Shown here piece by piece: positions 9,570 through 19,952 of a stretch of DNA of 64,000 bases (positions are counted from its first letter, which is position 1; the number at the start of each line of letters is the position of its first letter). A program made the position numbers and the translations under genes. This DNA comes from Shewanella jiangmenensis (GTDB lineage Bacteria; Pseudomonadota; Gammaproteobacteria; Enterobacterales; Shewanellaceae). The stretch is from positions 186,001 through 250,000 of the forward strand of contig NZ_JAHEPS010000005.1 in NCBI RefSeq assembly GCF_018596335.1. The letters are read 5' to 3'. The notes below the pieces were generated by a model. That model was given only the letters and a program-made list of their open reading frames with translations. It had not been told where the DNA came from and made no database searches.

Positions 9570-10553
9570 TTACCCGGAGTTTCCCGGCGCCGCCTGGCGG
9601 CGGGCATTTTTATCGCGAAACATATGGGCATCGGCTTCTTTTAACAGCTCATCAAGGGTCTGCGGCTGCTCTGGATTAAAGCGCGCCGTGCCTGTGCTGT
9701 AGGCCAACTGATAACCAACCGGATTAAGGTTTTCGCGCCCAAGGCTCAGGTGCAGGCGGCCTAAAATACCCACCGCAGGGCTTTGATTGTGTTCATGGCT
9801 CACCAATGCGGCAAACTCATCGCCGCCAATCCGCGCCACCACATCGTATTCACGAAACGCTTCTTTGAGCACAGTGGCAAAACGCCGCAGCGCCTCATTG
9901 CCCTCGGGATGCCCGAAGCGGTCATTGATGTCCTTGAAATGATCCAAATCGAAAAAAAACAGGGTGGCGTCACGGGATTCCCGCACGCATTTGGCAAGGG
10001 TTTGCCGTGCAAGCATCTCAAAGCCGCGAAGGTTAGAAAGCCCCGTTAACACATCGAGGGTGGCGGTCTGCACTGATTCAAGCTCACTGACCACAAGCTT
10101 ACCGAGATCTTCAAGGTCTTTGAGGTCATCTGCGCTTAACTGCCGCGGCCTGCGGTCAATCACACACAAGGTGCCAACGCGATAACCACTGCTTAAGGTC
10201 AAAGGGTAGCCGGCATAAAAACGGATATTGGGATCACCAACCACCAGCGGATTATCGCAAAAGCGCTCATCGGCGAGCGCATCTTCAACCACGAAAATCT
10301 CAGGCTGCATAATGGCATGGCCACAAAAGGAGATGTCCCTGCGGGTCTCGCTGGCAGACAGGCCAAGGCATGACTTGAACCACTGGCGCTCTGCATCAAC
10401 CAAACTGACCAGACAGATAGGCACATCCAGAAGCCGTCGCGCCAGACGGGTGATCCGGTCAAAGCGCTCTTCAGCTTCTGTGTCGAGGATATTCAGCCCC
10501 CGAAGTGCATCCAGCCGTGCCAGTTCATCGACAGGTATGGGTGCAGGAAACAT
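9570..10553 (-). CDS. GAF-GGDEF diguanylate cyclase
   Basis: Predicted soluble enzyme making cyclic di-GMP from two GTP. An N-terminal GAF domain (about 15-155; PICLVSLVDAERQWFKS, FCGHAI, FYAGYPL, GTLCVIDRRPR) is followed by a GGDEF domain (about 165-315; DVLTGLSNLRGF, FFDLDHFKDINDRFGH, ARIGGDEFAAL). The active-site signature is intact. R-E-Y-D upstream of it fits the RxxD inhibitory site, so product feedback is likely. I start at the ATG at 10553, preceded by GGGAG; a longer frame to 10592 adds 13 residues without a better ribosome site. The GAF ligand is unknown. Transcribed convergently with the his operon. Confidence 0.9.
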   Translation of the reverse strand: MFPAPIPVDELARLDALRGLNILDTEAEERFDRITRLARRLLDVPICLVSLVDAERQWFKSCLGLSASETRRDISFCGHAIMQPEIFVVEDALADERFCDNPLVVGDPNIRFYAGYPLTLSSGYRVGTLCVIDRRPRQLSADDLKDLEDLGKLVVSELESVQTATLDVLTGLSNLRGFEMLARQTLAKCVRESRDATLFFFDLDHFKDINDRFGHPEGNEALRRFATVLKEAFREYDVVARIGGDEFAALVSHEHNQSPAVGILGRLHLSLGRENLNPVGYQLAYSTGTARFNPEQPQTLDELLKEADAHMFRDKNARRQAAPGNSG

Positions 10554-10612
10554 AAACTCTCCCAAATTACAGTTGAAGGAATGCACAGGCATCCCTTCAA
10601 TCTACTGCAGAT

Positions 10613-11539
10613 TTAATCGTAAATCGACGGCTCTCCGGGCGGACGGGTTTTAAGCAGCTTCAAAAACCACATGTACTGCTCGGGGTAGGCGCTTATCACC
10701 TGCTCTACCGCCTTGTTAAGCGCCAGCGCCTCGTTTTCTTTACCCACCATGCTGGCCTCATCCAAAGCTGGCAATACCGTCAAACTGAAGGTGTGGCTCT
10801 TATCATCATAGCCTATGGTAACCGGCACGACCCGCGCATTACCGGCGTTGGCAAGCCGGCCGACCACAGGCAAGGTGGCCTTGGTGGTGGCAAACAGCGG
10901 CGCAAACACACTTTGCTCGGGCCCTAAATCTTCATCGGGCAGATAGAAGAAGCTGTTGCCCTGGCGCATCTCGCTGATAAGCACCCTAAGGCCCGCCTCG
11001 CGCATGTACACATGGCCGCCAAGGCGGCTGCGAATGCGGTTGGAAAACCAGTTAAAGAGCTCGTTGCGGTGAGCCTTGGCCATGGTGACCATCGGCAAAT
11101 CCAGATTCAGCCTGAGCCCCGCGTAATCTATGCCCCACACGTGCGGCATAACAAAAATCACCGGCTGACCGGCATCCCGCGCGGCCTGCACATGCTCAAA
11201 GCCCTGAAGCTTAACCCGGCGGCGCAGGTGTTCGTGGCTGCCAAACAACAGCTCCGCCTGGCCAATCAGGATCATCACAAATTGCGCCACGTTCTCGCGC
11301 ACAAGTGCCTCAACCTCGGCATCGGTTTTAGCCGGAAAGCAGGCGCGGATATTGGCCTTTGCCACTGCAATTGGTTTTTTGGCTACTATCATCACCAGCG
11401 CCGATAAAGCGCGGGCGAACGGATCGCGAACCCAGGCGGGCAAAGCCCCCAGTAGCAGTAAAAAGCCAATGGCAATCCAGGTGCCCCACAGCTTCGGGTG
11501 CAACAAGCCCCAATAGAAGCGTCTGTCAAAATAACGCAT
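10613..11539 (-). CDS. lpxM: Lipid A biosynthesis late acyltransferase, LpxM/LpxL family
   Basis: Inner-membrane enzyme adding a secondary acyl chain to Kdo2-lipid A from acyl-ACP. The protein (308 residues from MRYFDRRFYWG) has one N-terminal membrane anchor (about 14-35; WIAIGFLLLLGALPAWV). It also has the HX4D/E catalytic motif in MPHVWGID and the family segments YLPDEDLGPEQSVFAPLFATTKATLPVV and YMWFLKLLKTRPPGE. LpxM is preferred over LpxL on overall look, with moderate certainty. The start is uncertain: the AGAGG before 11539 is about 14 bases away, and an in-frame ATG at 11581 adds 14 residues. Confidence 0.85.
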   Translation of the reverse strand: MRYFDRRFYWGLLHPKLWGTWIAIGFLLLLGALPAWVRDPFARALSALVMIVAKKPIAVAKANIRACFPAKTDAEVEALVRENVAQFVMILIGQAELLFGSHEHLRRRVKLQGFEHVQAARDAGQPVIFVMPHVWGIDYAGLRLNLDLPMVTMAKAHRNELFNWFSNRIRSRLGGHVYMREAGLRVLISEMRQGNSFFYLPDEDLGPEQSVFAPLFATTKATLPVVGRLANAGNARVVPVTIGYDDKSHTFSLTVLPALDEASMVGKENEALALNKAVEQVISAYPEQYMWFLKLLKTRPPGEPSIYD

Positions 11540-11578
11540 GAGTGTGCTTAAAACCTCTTTTAACTCACAGCACAAACA

Positions 11579-11606
11579 CAAAAGCCACTCGGATGAGTGG
11601 CTTTCG
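11579..11606 (-). terminator. Terminator after ihfA
   Basis: AAAGCCACTC (11581-11590) pairs with GAGTGGCTTT (11595-11604) around a four-base loop. On the minus strand the stem ends in a T-rich run. It lies between the ihfA stop and the lpxM start, so lpxM likely has its own promoter. Confidence 0.75.
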
Positions 11607-11623
11607 CGGGGTGTATTCCGGTG

Positions 11624-11920
11624 TTACTTCTCTGAATTGGCCGTTTCTACGCGGCTTTTCAGTTTCTGACCGGGGCGGAATGTCACCACACGACGGGCAG
11701 AAATCGGGATGTCTTCACCGGTTTTTGGATTGCGGCCCGGTCTTTGGTTTTTGTCCCGCAGGTCAAAATTACCAAAACCAGACAGCTTGACCTGCTCACC
11801 ACTTTCGAGGGCGGTTCGTATCTCTTCGAAAAACGCCTCTACCATCTCTTTCGCGACCCGCTTGTTAATGCCAAGCGTTTCAAAAAGATGCTCTGCCATT
11901 TCGGCTTTGGTAAGTGCCAT
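11624..11920 (-). CDS. ihfA: Integration host factor alpha subunit
   Basis: DNA-bending nucleoid protein that acts as a heterodimer with IhfB. The 98-residue protein has the family start [14 protein letters not shown], the [13 protein letters not shown] segment and the DNA-intercalating arm [26 protein letters not shown] with its proline. The gene begins 3 bases after pheT, repeating the pheS-pheT-ihfA arrangement known from E. coli, so it is probably cotranscribed with the Phe-tRNA synthetase genes. Confidence 0.97.
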   Translation of the reverse strand: MALTKAEMAEHLFETLGINKRVAKEMVEAFFEEIRTALESGEQVKLSGFGNFDLRDKNQRPGRNPKTGEDIPISARRVVTFRPGQKLKSRVETANSEK

Positions 11921-11923
11921 ACT

Positions 11924-14311
11924 TTAATCCCTCAACGATGCGTTGAACTCGGACTTGAGGGCTGAAACCACAGTGTCTACCACTTCTGCAATCTCTTTCT
12001 CTTCAAGTGTGCGAGTGTTGTCTTGTAACGTCAGTGCAATTGCCAGGCTCTTTTTACCGGGCTCAACACCTTTACCCTGGTATACATCGAACAAGTTTAC
12101 GCCAACCAACTGATTTCCGCCAACTTTTCTTATAATTTTTATTAATTCGGCTGACGCCACAGCGTCATCAACCACTACAGCGATATCGCGTCGGTTAGCC
12201 GGGAACCTAGAGATGGCCTGAGCTTGCGGCAATTTTGCATGCAGAAGCGCATCCAGTTCCAGTTCAAAGACTATGGTTTTACCATTGAGCCCAAAAGGCT
12301 TCTCAAGGGTTGGATGAACGGCACCAATATAGCCAATGACTCGATCATTTCTCAGAATTTCAGCACATTGCCCTGGGTGAAGCGCACTGTGGCTGGCTCT
12401 TCTAAAGCTAAATTCTGAAGTGGAAACTGTCAAGCCAATAATGGCCTCCAAATCGCCCTTAAGATCGAAGAAATCAACGGTTTTGCTATCCATCGACCAA
12501 TGTTCGTCGAATTGAGGGCCGGCAATCACGGCGCCGAGCATGGCTTGCTGCCTTACGCCGGATTCTGCATTGGCATCAGGCACAAAGCGCAAACCAGTCT
12601 CAAACAGGCGTACACGGCCCTGTTGACGGGCCTGGTTATAGCCAACTGCGTTCAGCAAACCGGTAAACATCGACAAACGCATGGCTGACATTTCGCTGGA
12701 AATCGGGTTTGGCAGGACCATGGCTTCCTGACCCGGATGCACCAGCTGCTGCAGCTTGGGATCAACGAAGCTGTAGGTCACCGCTTCCTGAAAACCACGT
12801 GCAACCAAGAGGCTACGCACTTTTTTCAGGCTGATGGCGGCTTCATGGTGATCGGACATCTTAAGCGCAGCAATCGGCGCTTTATTGGGAATGTTGTTGT
12901 AACCGTAGATGCGGGCGATTTCTTCAATCAGATCTTCTTCGATCGCCATGTCAAAACGGTAAGTTGCCGTGGTCACCTGCCACTCGCCGGCGCTGCCTTC
13001 AACGGCAAAACCAAGGCGGGTCAGGATTTCAACTACATCGGCATCGGGAATCACATGCCCGAGGATCTTATCCAGCTTGCTGCGACGCAGTTTGATGACC
13101 TTGGCCTTTGGCAGGTGGGCATCGGACTTGGCTTCGCACACAGGGCCGGCGTCGCCGCCGCAGATGTCGAGCACCAGACGGGTGGCTCTGTCCATCACCT
13201 TGTGCTGCAGCTCTGGGTCAACGCCACGCTCAAAGCGGTGTGACGAATCAGTATGCAGGCCAAGACGACGGGCTTTGCCCATAATCGCCAGCGGCGCAAA
13301 GAAGGCACATTCCAGCAGAATGTCGCGGGTGTCGGCACTCACGCCGGAATACTCGCCGCCAAACACACCGGCAAGCGCCAGCGGCTGTTTGCTGTCGGCA
13401 ATCACCAGAGTGTCGGCAGGCACTGTGATTTCGCTGCCATCAAGGAGAATCAGCTTCTCATCGCCCTTGCCAAGACGCACCTGAATGTCGCCATCGATTT
13501 TTGCCAAATCAAAGGCGTGCATTGGCTGACCAAATTCCACCAGCACAAAGTTGGTGATATCGACAATCGGGTCGATTGAGCGAATGCCGCTGCGGCGCAG
13601 CTTTTCTTTCATCCACTCAGGGGTTTGCGCGGCCACATTCACGTTACGGACCACACGGCCAAGGTAGCGTGGGCACGCATCAGCGGCATCAAGCTTGATA
13701 TTAATGCTGTCGCTGATGCTCGGGCTTACCGCATCCCAGCGTGGCTCAGACACTTCGGCGCGGTTAAGCACGCCCACTTCGCGGGCAAGACCGGCCATGC
13801 CGAGACAGTCGGCGCGGTTTGAAGTCAAATCCACGTCGATGACGGCATCGTTCAAATCCAGATATTCACGGATATCGGTGCCGATTGGCGCGTCGGCAGG
13901 CAGCTCGATGATGCCGTCGCTTTCAATATCGATACCAAGCTCGCTGAATGAACACAGCATGCCTTCAGAAGGCTGGCCGCGCAGCTTCGCTTTTTTGATT
14001 TTAAAGTCGCCGGGCAGCACGGCGCCCACAGTGGCCACAGCCACTTTAAGGCCGAGGCGGCAGTTGGCAGCACCGCAGACGATGTCAAGCAGCGCTTCGC
14101 CGCCCACATTGACTTTGGTTACCCGCAGTTTGTCGGCGTCTGGATGCTGAGCGCACTCAACGACTTCGCCAACCACCACACCATTGAACTCGGCGGCAAC
14201 AGCGTCGATGCCGTCCACTTCCAAACCGGCCATGGTGATCTGATGGCTTAACTGGTCACGGCTGATGGCTGGGTTTACCCATTCACGAAGCCAGGATTCA
14301 CTGAATTTCAT
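11924..14311 (-). CDS. pheT: Phenylalanyl-tRNA synthetase beta subunit
   Basis: Large subunit of the alpha2-beta2 synthetase; binds tRNA-Phe and edits mischarged Tyr. The 795 residues match the bacterial length. An N-terminal EMAP/OB tRNA-binding domain (about 39-150; [24 protein letters not shown]), a B5 domain (about 400-475), the core and editing regions, and a C-terminal ferredoxin-like anticodon-binding domain (about 700-795; [13 protein letters not shown]) are recognisable. It lies 15 bases downstream of pheS and 3 upstream of ihfA. Confidence 0.97.
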   Translation of the reverse strand: MKFSESWLREWVNPAISRDQLSHQITMAGLEVDGIDAVAAEFNGVVVGEVVECAQHPDADKLRVTKVNVGGEALLDIVCGAANCRLGLKVAVATVGAVLPGDFKIKKAKLRGQPSEGMLCSFSELGIDIESDGIIELPADAPIGTDIREYLDLNDAVIDVDLTSNRADCLGMAGLAREVGVLNRAEVSEPRWDAVSPSISDSINIKLDAADACPRYLGRVVRNVNVAAQTPEWMKEKLRRSGIRSIDPIVDITNFVLVEFGQPMHAFDLAKIDGDIQVRLGKGDEKLILLDGSEITVPADTLVIADSKQPLALAGVFGGEYSGVSADTRDILLECAFFAPLAIMGKARRLGLHTDSSHRFERGVDPELQHKVMDRATRLVLDICGGDAGPVCEAKSDAHLPKAKVIKLRRSKLDKILGHVIPDADVVEILTRLGFAVEGSAGEWQVTTATYRFDMAIEEDLIEEIARIYGYNNIPNKAPIAALKMSDHHEAAISLKKVRSLLVARGFQEAVTYSFVDPKLQQLVHPGQEAMVLPNPISSEMSAMRLSMFTGLLNAVGYNQARQQGRVRLFETGLRFVPDANAESGVRQQAMLGAVIAGPQFDEHWSMDSKTVDFFDLKGDLEAIIGLTVSTSEFSFRRASHSALHPGQCAEILRNDRVIGYIGAVHPTLEKPFGLNGKTIVFELELDALLHAKLPQAQAISRFPANRRDIAVVVDDAVASAELIKIIRKVGGNQLVGVNLFDVYQGKGVEPGKKSLAIALTLQDNTRTLEEKEIAEVVDTVVSALKSEFNASLRD

Positions 14312-14326
14312 TACGTATTTGCTCCG

Positions 14327-15358
<1,032 letters not shown>

Positions 15359-15367
15359 TCACGACAT

Positions 15368-15448
15368 TTAGACCCACTGCCGCGTTAACATGCCAAAACA
15401 AATAAAAGGAGCAAATTTTACGGCAGTCGCAGAAATTTGACTAGGCAT
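15368..15448 (-). promoter_or_regulatory. Possible pheS leader frame (weak)
   Basis: A 26-codon frame reading MPSQISATAVKFAPFICFG and ending in MLTRQWV lies 57 bases upstream of pheS on the same strand. It has three Phe codons within eight codons. An inverted repeat (ACTGCCG 15376-15382, CGGCAGT 15421-15427) brackets the Phe codons. In E. coli a Phe-rich leader (pheM) controls pheST by attenuation. Here no good ribosome site or U-tract terminator is visible, so the assignment is speculative. Confidence 0.25.
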
Positions 15449-15664
15449 AATTCGACGCTGGTGTAGAAAATTCCCATATTTTTCGATGGCTTTTATTTCA
15501 CCACTGCCGTTAATTAGACCATCTGATCGCATTTCCCCTGCCCCGACTGGCGATGATTGTAGCGCGGATGTAAACTTCAGCCAGAGTGTCACCCTGCCGG
15601 ATTGGCGCTTTACAACACGTTGATTAAAAAGCAATCAAACACAAGCAACGCCCGGCTGCGACAA

Positions 15665-15691
15665 TAAAGTTCGGTCATTCAAGGCCGATAG
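15665..15691 (+). promoter_or_regulatory. Sigma-28 (FliA) promoter of the chemoreceptor gene
   Basis: TAAAGTTC, 11 bases, then GCCGATAG. This differs at one position in each half from the FliA consensus TAAAGTTT-N11-GCCGATAA, with exact spacing. It lies 39 bases upstream of the chemoreceptor start, as expected for a motility class 3 gene. Confidence 0.85.
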
Positions 15692-15729
15692 TTTCAGGGT
15701 CAAGCGCAGCCTGCCCGTAGAGGTAATCA

Positions 15730-17238
15730 ATGAAAGAAGTTAAGTTTCGCTGGATAGATCAATATCTTATCCACATGACGCTAAAAACAAAGTTTGCCAT
15801 TCTCGCCATAGTACCGGTGCTGCTGTTGATAGCCCTGGCCTGGGTGCTGAATATGAGAGCCCAGGAAACCTTACAAAGCAGCCAGCTTGCGCTGCTAAGC
15901 CAGCAGGTGCAGCAGGTTAACCAAATGGCGACCTCAGCGCTTGCGGTTATCCCTGAAGCGCAGCAGAGCCAGTTTATTCAAAGTACCAGCTCAGATTACC
16001 GGATTATGCCGGCAAGCCAGCTTGATGGTAACGCCTCCCGCCTCGCCCGCAGTGGCGGCGGTATCCACGAACAGAATGGCCGCTTTACCGTGGTAAGCGC
16101 CGTTGGTCAGGGCGATTGGGTGACCGTTACCGAAACCTCACAGCAGACCCTTGCCAAATCCGAGCGGGACGACTCCTGGTTTGTCATCGGCGCGGTGGCG
16201 CTGGTGCTTGGTGTGATTTTTCTTTTCAGCTACTACATCTCGACCTTCGTTGGCGGCGCCCTGTACACCACAGTGATGGCGCTCAAACGCGCCGCCGATG
16301 GCGATTTGACCGGAAGACTTAACTTCTTTCAGGTCAAGGACGAGTTCAGTATTCTTGCCATCAGCATCGACTCTTTGGTCGAGCGCCAGCACAATCTGGT
16401 GAAGAACATCAGTGCCGCCACCAGCCAAATCCGCACTGTGGTGGAGTCATTCAGAAGCAACGCCCGCAGCGGCCAGTCGCTTGCAGCTACACAGCGCGCT
16501 CATCTCGACTCCCTCGCGACCGCCATGGAAGAAATGACCGCTGCCGTGAGAGAAGTCGCCGGCAACGCCGAGCGTTCATCACAGGAAACTCAGGAAGCCA
16601 ATCAACAGGTTGCAGCGGGCTCCGCCGATATCGCCGCCACAGTGACCGCCATAGGTACCCTGTCCAATGAGATTGCCCGCGCCTCTGACGCCGTGTCGGT
16701 TCTCAATGAAAACGCAAGCCGCATCGATGAGGTGGTGACAACCATCAACGCCATCTCTGAGCAAACCAACCTGCTGGCACTGAACGCCGCCATTGAAGCG
16801 GCCCGCGCCGGTGAACAGGGCCGCGGCTTTGCGGTGGTGGCAGATGAAGTGCGTACCCTGGCAGGTCGTACCCAGGCCGCCACGGTTGAAATCAAATCCA
16901 TGATTGAATCGCTGCAGGCCGGCACCCGTAACCTGACTCAGGTGATGGCGCGAACTGTGGATCAAGCCGATGAAGGCAAACGCCATGTGATTAAAACCGG
17001 TGAAGATCTCGACAGCATCGCCCACCACAGCGCCAGAGTGTTCGATATGAGCGTGCTCATCGCAACCTCCGCCGAAGAGCAGTCGGCGGTTGCCAACGAA
17101 ATTGCCGGCAACCTGATGGAGATCCGTAACCAATCCCACGATGTCGAACAATCGGCAAACCAGTCGGTGTCAGGCTGTGATGAATTGCACGCCACCGCCG
17201 AGCAGCTCGACAAACTGTTGGTCGGCCTCAGGATCTGA
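15730..17238 (+). CDS. Methyl-accepting chemotaxis protein
   Basis: Membrane chemoreceptor signalling through CheW/CheA to the flagellar motor. The 502 residues hold a membrane segment (about 22-40), a periplasmic region of about 110 residues, a second membrane segment (about 151-174), a HAMP domain (about 175-230) and a cytoplasmic coiled-coil domain. The conserved hairpin tip runs from [20 protein letters not shown] to [12 protein letters not shown] near residues 344-372. The sensor region is small and gives no ligand by eye. AGAGG precedes the ATG; a FliA-type promoter lies upstream and a terminator follows. No CheB/CheR-tethering pentapeptide is seen at the C-terminus (LVGLRI). Confidence 0.95.
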   Translation: MKEVKFRWIDQYLIHMTLKTKFAILAIVPVLLLIALAWVLNMRAQETLQSSQLALLSQQVQQVNQMATSALAVIPEAQQSQFIQSTSSDYRIMPASQLDGNASRLARSGGGIHEQNGRFTVVSAVGQGDWVTVTETSQQTLAKSERDDSWFVIGAVALVLGVIFLFSYYISTFVGGALYTTVMALKRAADGDLTGRLNFFQVKDEFSILAISIDSLVERQHNLVKNISAATSQIRTVVESFRSNARSGQSLAATQRAHLDSLATAMEEMTAAVREVAGNAERSSQETQEANQQVAAGSADIAATVTAIGTLSNEIARASDAVSVLNENASRIDEVVTTINAISEQTNLLALNAAIEAARAGEQGRGFAVVADEVRTLAGRTQAATVEIKSMIESLQAGTRNLTQVMARTVDQADEGKRHVIKTGEDLDSIAHHSARVFDMSVLIATSAEEQSAVANEIAGNLMEIRNQSHDVEQSANQSVSGCDELHATAEQLDKLLVGLRI

Positions 17239-17270
17239 CAGGCAGTTTCTGAGCAATCAGCGCAAACATG

Positions 17271-17297
17271 AAAAAGCACCTTCGGGTGCTTTTTTAT
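17271..17297 (+). terminator. Terminator after the chemoreceptor gene
   Basis: AAAAAGCACC, loop TTCG, GGTGCTTTTTT. A perfect 10-bp stem with U-tract, 32 bases after the stop codon. Confidence 0.92.
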
Positions 17298-17378
17298 TTA
17301 AGCTAATGGCAAATAAGGTATTATCCGGTAAACTGAACAATCTTACCGCCGACTTTCGATTCAGGGTACGCTCAGTCC

Positions 17379-19952
17379 ATGGCTCAATCCGCAGGCAGCA
17401 TCAGCAAGCAATCCCAGTCAAAATGGCGCCGCAGTCTGCCTTTTCGCGTCGGGCTTTTGCAGGCGCTGGTCGCGGCTGTGCTGCTGTTGGTGTCGCTGTG
17501 GATCATTTTCGGGGTTCAGGAGCAGGAGCGGCGTGAGCAGGAGCTAAGCCTTAATCTGTCGCAAGGTCAATTGATGCTGGCCAAGTTGCAGCATATGACG
17601 GCACAGCTTAATACCCTCGCCATCGCCATCGCCGACGTTGCCGCCAATCCGCACCATACAGTGGATATTATTGAGCATACTCTGCCAAGCCTCCTGTCTC
17701 TACCGCCGCAGCAGGATTTGATTGCCAGCGGCGGCGTCTGGCCCGAGCCCGGGTTTCCCCTTGGCCGTGACGGTAAAGCCCACAGCCTGTTCTGGGTTCG
17801 CGACATGCTGGGCGAGCTTAATATCAACGATGGTTATAACGACGAGCGCGGCTATCTTGAAGAGGACTGGTACAAACCTGTGCGGCTGTTTCCCGCCGGG
17901 CGGGTGTACTGGTCACCCTCTTATACCGATCCGCACACCCGTGAGTCCATGGTGTCGGCGGCGGCGCCGATTTGGAAAGACCATCAATATCAGGGCACAG
18001 CGACTCTCGATGTGAGCCTCACCTCCCTCAATAAATTTACCGTGAATGCCGGTAAAGAGCTGCACGGCTACGCCATGATATTCGATCAGTTCAACCGAAT
18101 TCTGGCAGCGCCCGCCATATCGCTCACAAGTGACCCAGGCGCCGACGCAGCCGTGGGGCCGGTGGACATAGACACGCTGGTGCAGCAGCACAGTCCGTTT
18201 GAAGCCTTAAGCACCCTCCTTAAAAAGGCCGATAATGCATTTATCCTCCACGCACGGGAAAATCCGGTCATCACCCAGGAGCAGTTACTTGCCACCACAG
18301 GCGAGGTCTATCCTGCCCATAAAGCCATGTATCAGGCGCTGGTGAACAACAGCGTCCGTGGCGCGCCGCAATCGGCGCAGCTGCTTGGCACAGTGGAGAT
18401 GACGAGGGATCCTGTGCTTGGTGAAAGCACCCTCGTATCGGTTTATCTGATGCCGGAAACCTTTTGGAAGGTTGTGACTGTTACACCCAAGTTGTCACTC
18501 AAGCGTGAAGCGCTGCTGCTTGCCGAGCGCGCCGGGCTTTATTTGTTGCTGGCGCAGAGCCTCGCGCTGCTGCTGATGTACCTTATCCAGAAAGACCAGT
18601 TTATCCGCCCCATTGCCCGTATGGTGCGGGCCCTTAAATCCAATAATGCCGCCTATCTTGAACTCGACGCCGCCGGGCGCGAAGATGAAATCGGCATTCT
18701 TGCCAAAGCCTTTGTGGCGCGCACCCAGCAGCTGGAAGTCGCTAAGGCAAGTCTTGATGCCTCAAATCTGGCGCTGGAGCAACAATTGGCGGTGCAGGCC
18801 GAAGCGCAGCAGGATTTACAAAGCCATCGTGAACATCTGCTGGCGCTGCTCAAGTCCTCCCCCAACCTGATTTACATTAAGGACACCAATGGCCGTTACA
18901 TTCTGGTGAATGACAAATTCTGCGAAACCATCGGCCTTGACCGACACCGGGTGCTAGGCGCCACCGATCAGCAGCTGTTTTCCTCCGATCTGGCACTCAG
19001 CTACAGCGACAGCGACCGGCGGGTGTTGGCACAGGATTCGCCGCTGCAGGTTGAAGACACCCTGCCCACCCGCATGGGCGAGCAGCGTTTTCAATTCACC
19101 AAGTTCACCATCCGCGATGAAGATGACAATCTTAAGGGCCTTGGCGCCATTGCCTTCGATATTCAAAACCGTAAACGCCACGATGAGGCGCAGCAGGCCA
19201 AACTTCAGTCACTTGAAAACTCGCTTTCAGAGCTGACACAGCTAAAGGTGCGACAGGAGCTGCGGCTGCAGCAGCTTGAGCAGCAATTGGCTGAGCAAAG
19301 TGCCAGAGTCACCCTTGATGATGCCAAAGACAGGGCCTGGCAAACCGAGCGGCGCTTACTGCGAAGCTGGCAACGCAGCTGGCTTGATTCCCTGATGCAC
19401 GAACATGACCGGCTGCTGGCGCTTGCCTGTCAGCGCGGTGAAGATGAGCTTGAGTCTATTCGCGCTGAGCTCATGCAAAGCAGTCACAGGCTTCGCCTTG
19501 CGGACAATCTCATCAGTAAACATCGCAGTAATCAGGTTGCACAGCCGCTGTCGCTCCTGCAGGAACTGAAATCCATGCTGGAGCCCGAGCTTTTGCGTCA
19601 GGGGATAACTGTTAGTATTGACGGAGATCCAAGGTGCGCAGCCGCGCCGGAGGTGTGGCAACTCACCTTGCTGTTTTTCCAGCTGCTGCGCCAGATTGCA
19701 AGCCTTGAGGCCTTTGATACCTCAGCGGCCCATATTGATATTCACGTGGAGAAAACCGACAGCGCCTGCGTGGTGCGCTTTGACAGGCAAGGCGTAAGCA
19801 CCACCCTGATTGACGATGATATTGGGCCGCTTAATCAATGGCTTAGTGAGCAATGCGGCGCGTCGCTTACCAAGCGGCCAAGCCTTGGCAGTGCGCTTAT
19901 CCTTGAGTGCACCCTGCCGCTTGCGTCTCAGCGGCTTACATCCACCACATAA
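17379..19952 (+). CDS. Cache-HAMP-PAS membrane sensor with degenerate kinase-like C-terminus
   Basis: An 857-residue inner-membrane sensor. Seen: a membrane segment (about 24-46); a large periplasmic region (about 47-385) that reads as a double-Cache domain (FWVRDMLGELNIN, YLEEDWYKPVR, YWSPSYTDPHTRESMVSAAAPI, GTATLDVSL); a second membrane segment (about 386-406); HAMP (about 407-460); a PAS domain (about 485-600; SPNLIYIKDTNGRYILVNDKFCETIG); and a long glutamine-rich coiled coil. The last 180 residues resemble the shape of a histidine kinase module, but I find no clear H-box and no N or G ATP-binding boxes; the expected DxGxG position reads FDRQGV. No response regulator is adjacent. Output is unknown. 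The last 25 bases overlap the 3' end of the convergent gene. Confidence 0.82.
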   Translation: MAQSAGSISKQSQSKWRRSLPFRVGLLQALVAAVLLLVSLWIIFGVQEQERREQELSLNLSQGQLMLAKLQHMTAQLNTLAIAIADVAANPHHTVDIIEHTLPSLLSLPPQQDLIASGGVWPEPGFPLGRDGKAHSLFWVRDMLGELNINDGYNDERGYLEEDWYKPVRLFPAGRVYWSPSYTDPHTRESMVSAAAPIWKDHQYQGTATLDVSLTSLNKFTVNAGKELHGYAMIFDQFNRILAAPAISLTSDPGADAAVGPVDIDTLVQQHSPFEALSTLLKKADNAFILHARENPVITQEQLLATTGEVYPAHKAMYQALVNNSVRGAPQSAQLLGTVEMTRDPVLGESTLVSVYLMPETFWKVVTVTPKLSLKREALLLAERAGLYLLLAQSLALLLMYLIQKDQFIRPIARMVRALKSNNAAYLELDAAGREDEIGILAKAFVARTQQLEVAKASLDASNLALEQQLAVQAEAQQDLQSHREHLLALLKSSPNLIYIKDTNGRYILVNDKFCETIGLDRHRVLGATDQQLFSSDLALSYSDSDRRVLAQDSPLQVEDTLPTRMGEQRFQFTKFTIRDEDDNLKGLGAIAFDIQNRKRHDEAQQAKLQSLENSLSELTQLKVRQELRLQQLEQQLAEQSARVTLDDAKDRAWQTERRLLRSWQRSWLDSLMHEHDRLLALACQRGEDELESIRAELMQSSHRLRLADNLISKHRSNQVAQPLSLLQELKSMLEPELLRQGITVSIDGDPRCAAAPEVWQLTLLFFQLLRQIASLEAFDTSAAHIDIHVEKTDSACVVRFDRQGVSTTLIDDDIGPLNQWLSEQCGASLTKRPSLGSALILECTLPLASQRLTSTT

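Noticed and set aside
15368..15634. 88-aa minus-strand frame upstream of pheS as a protein gene
   Set aside because: No family and no ribosome site for the long form; only the last 26 codons are of interest as a possible leader.
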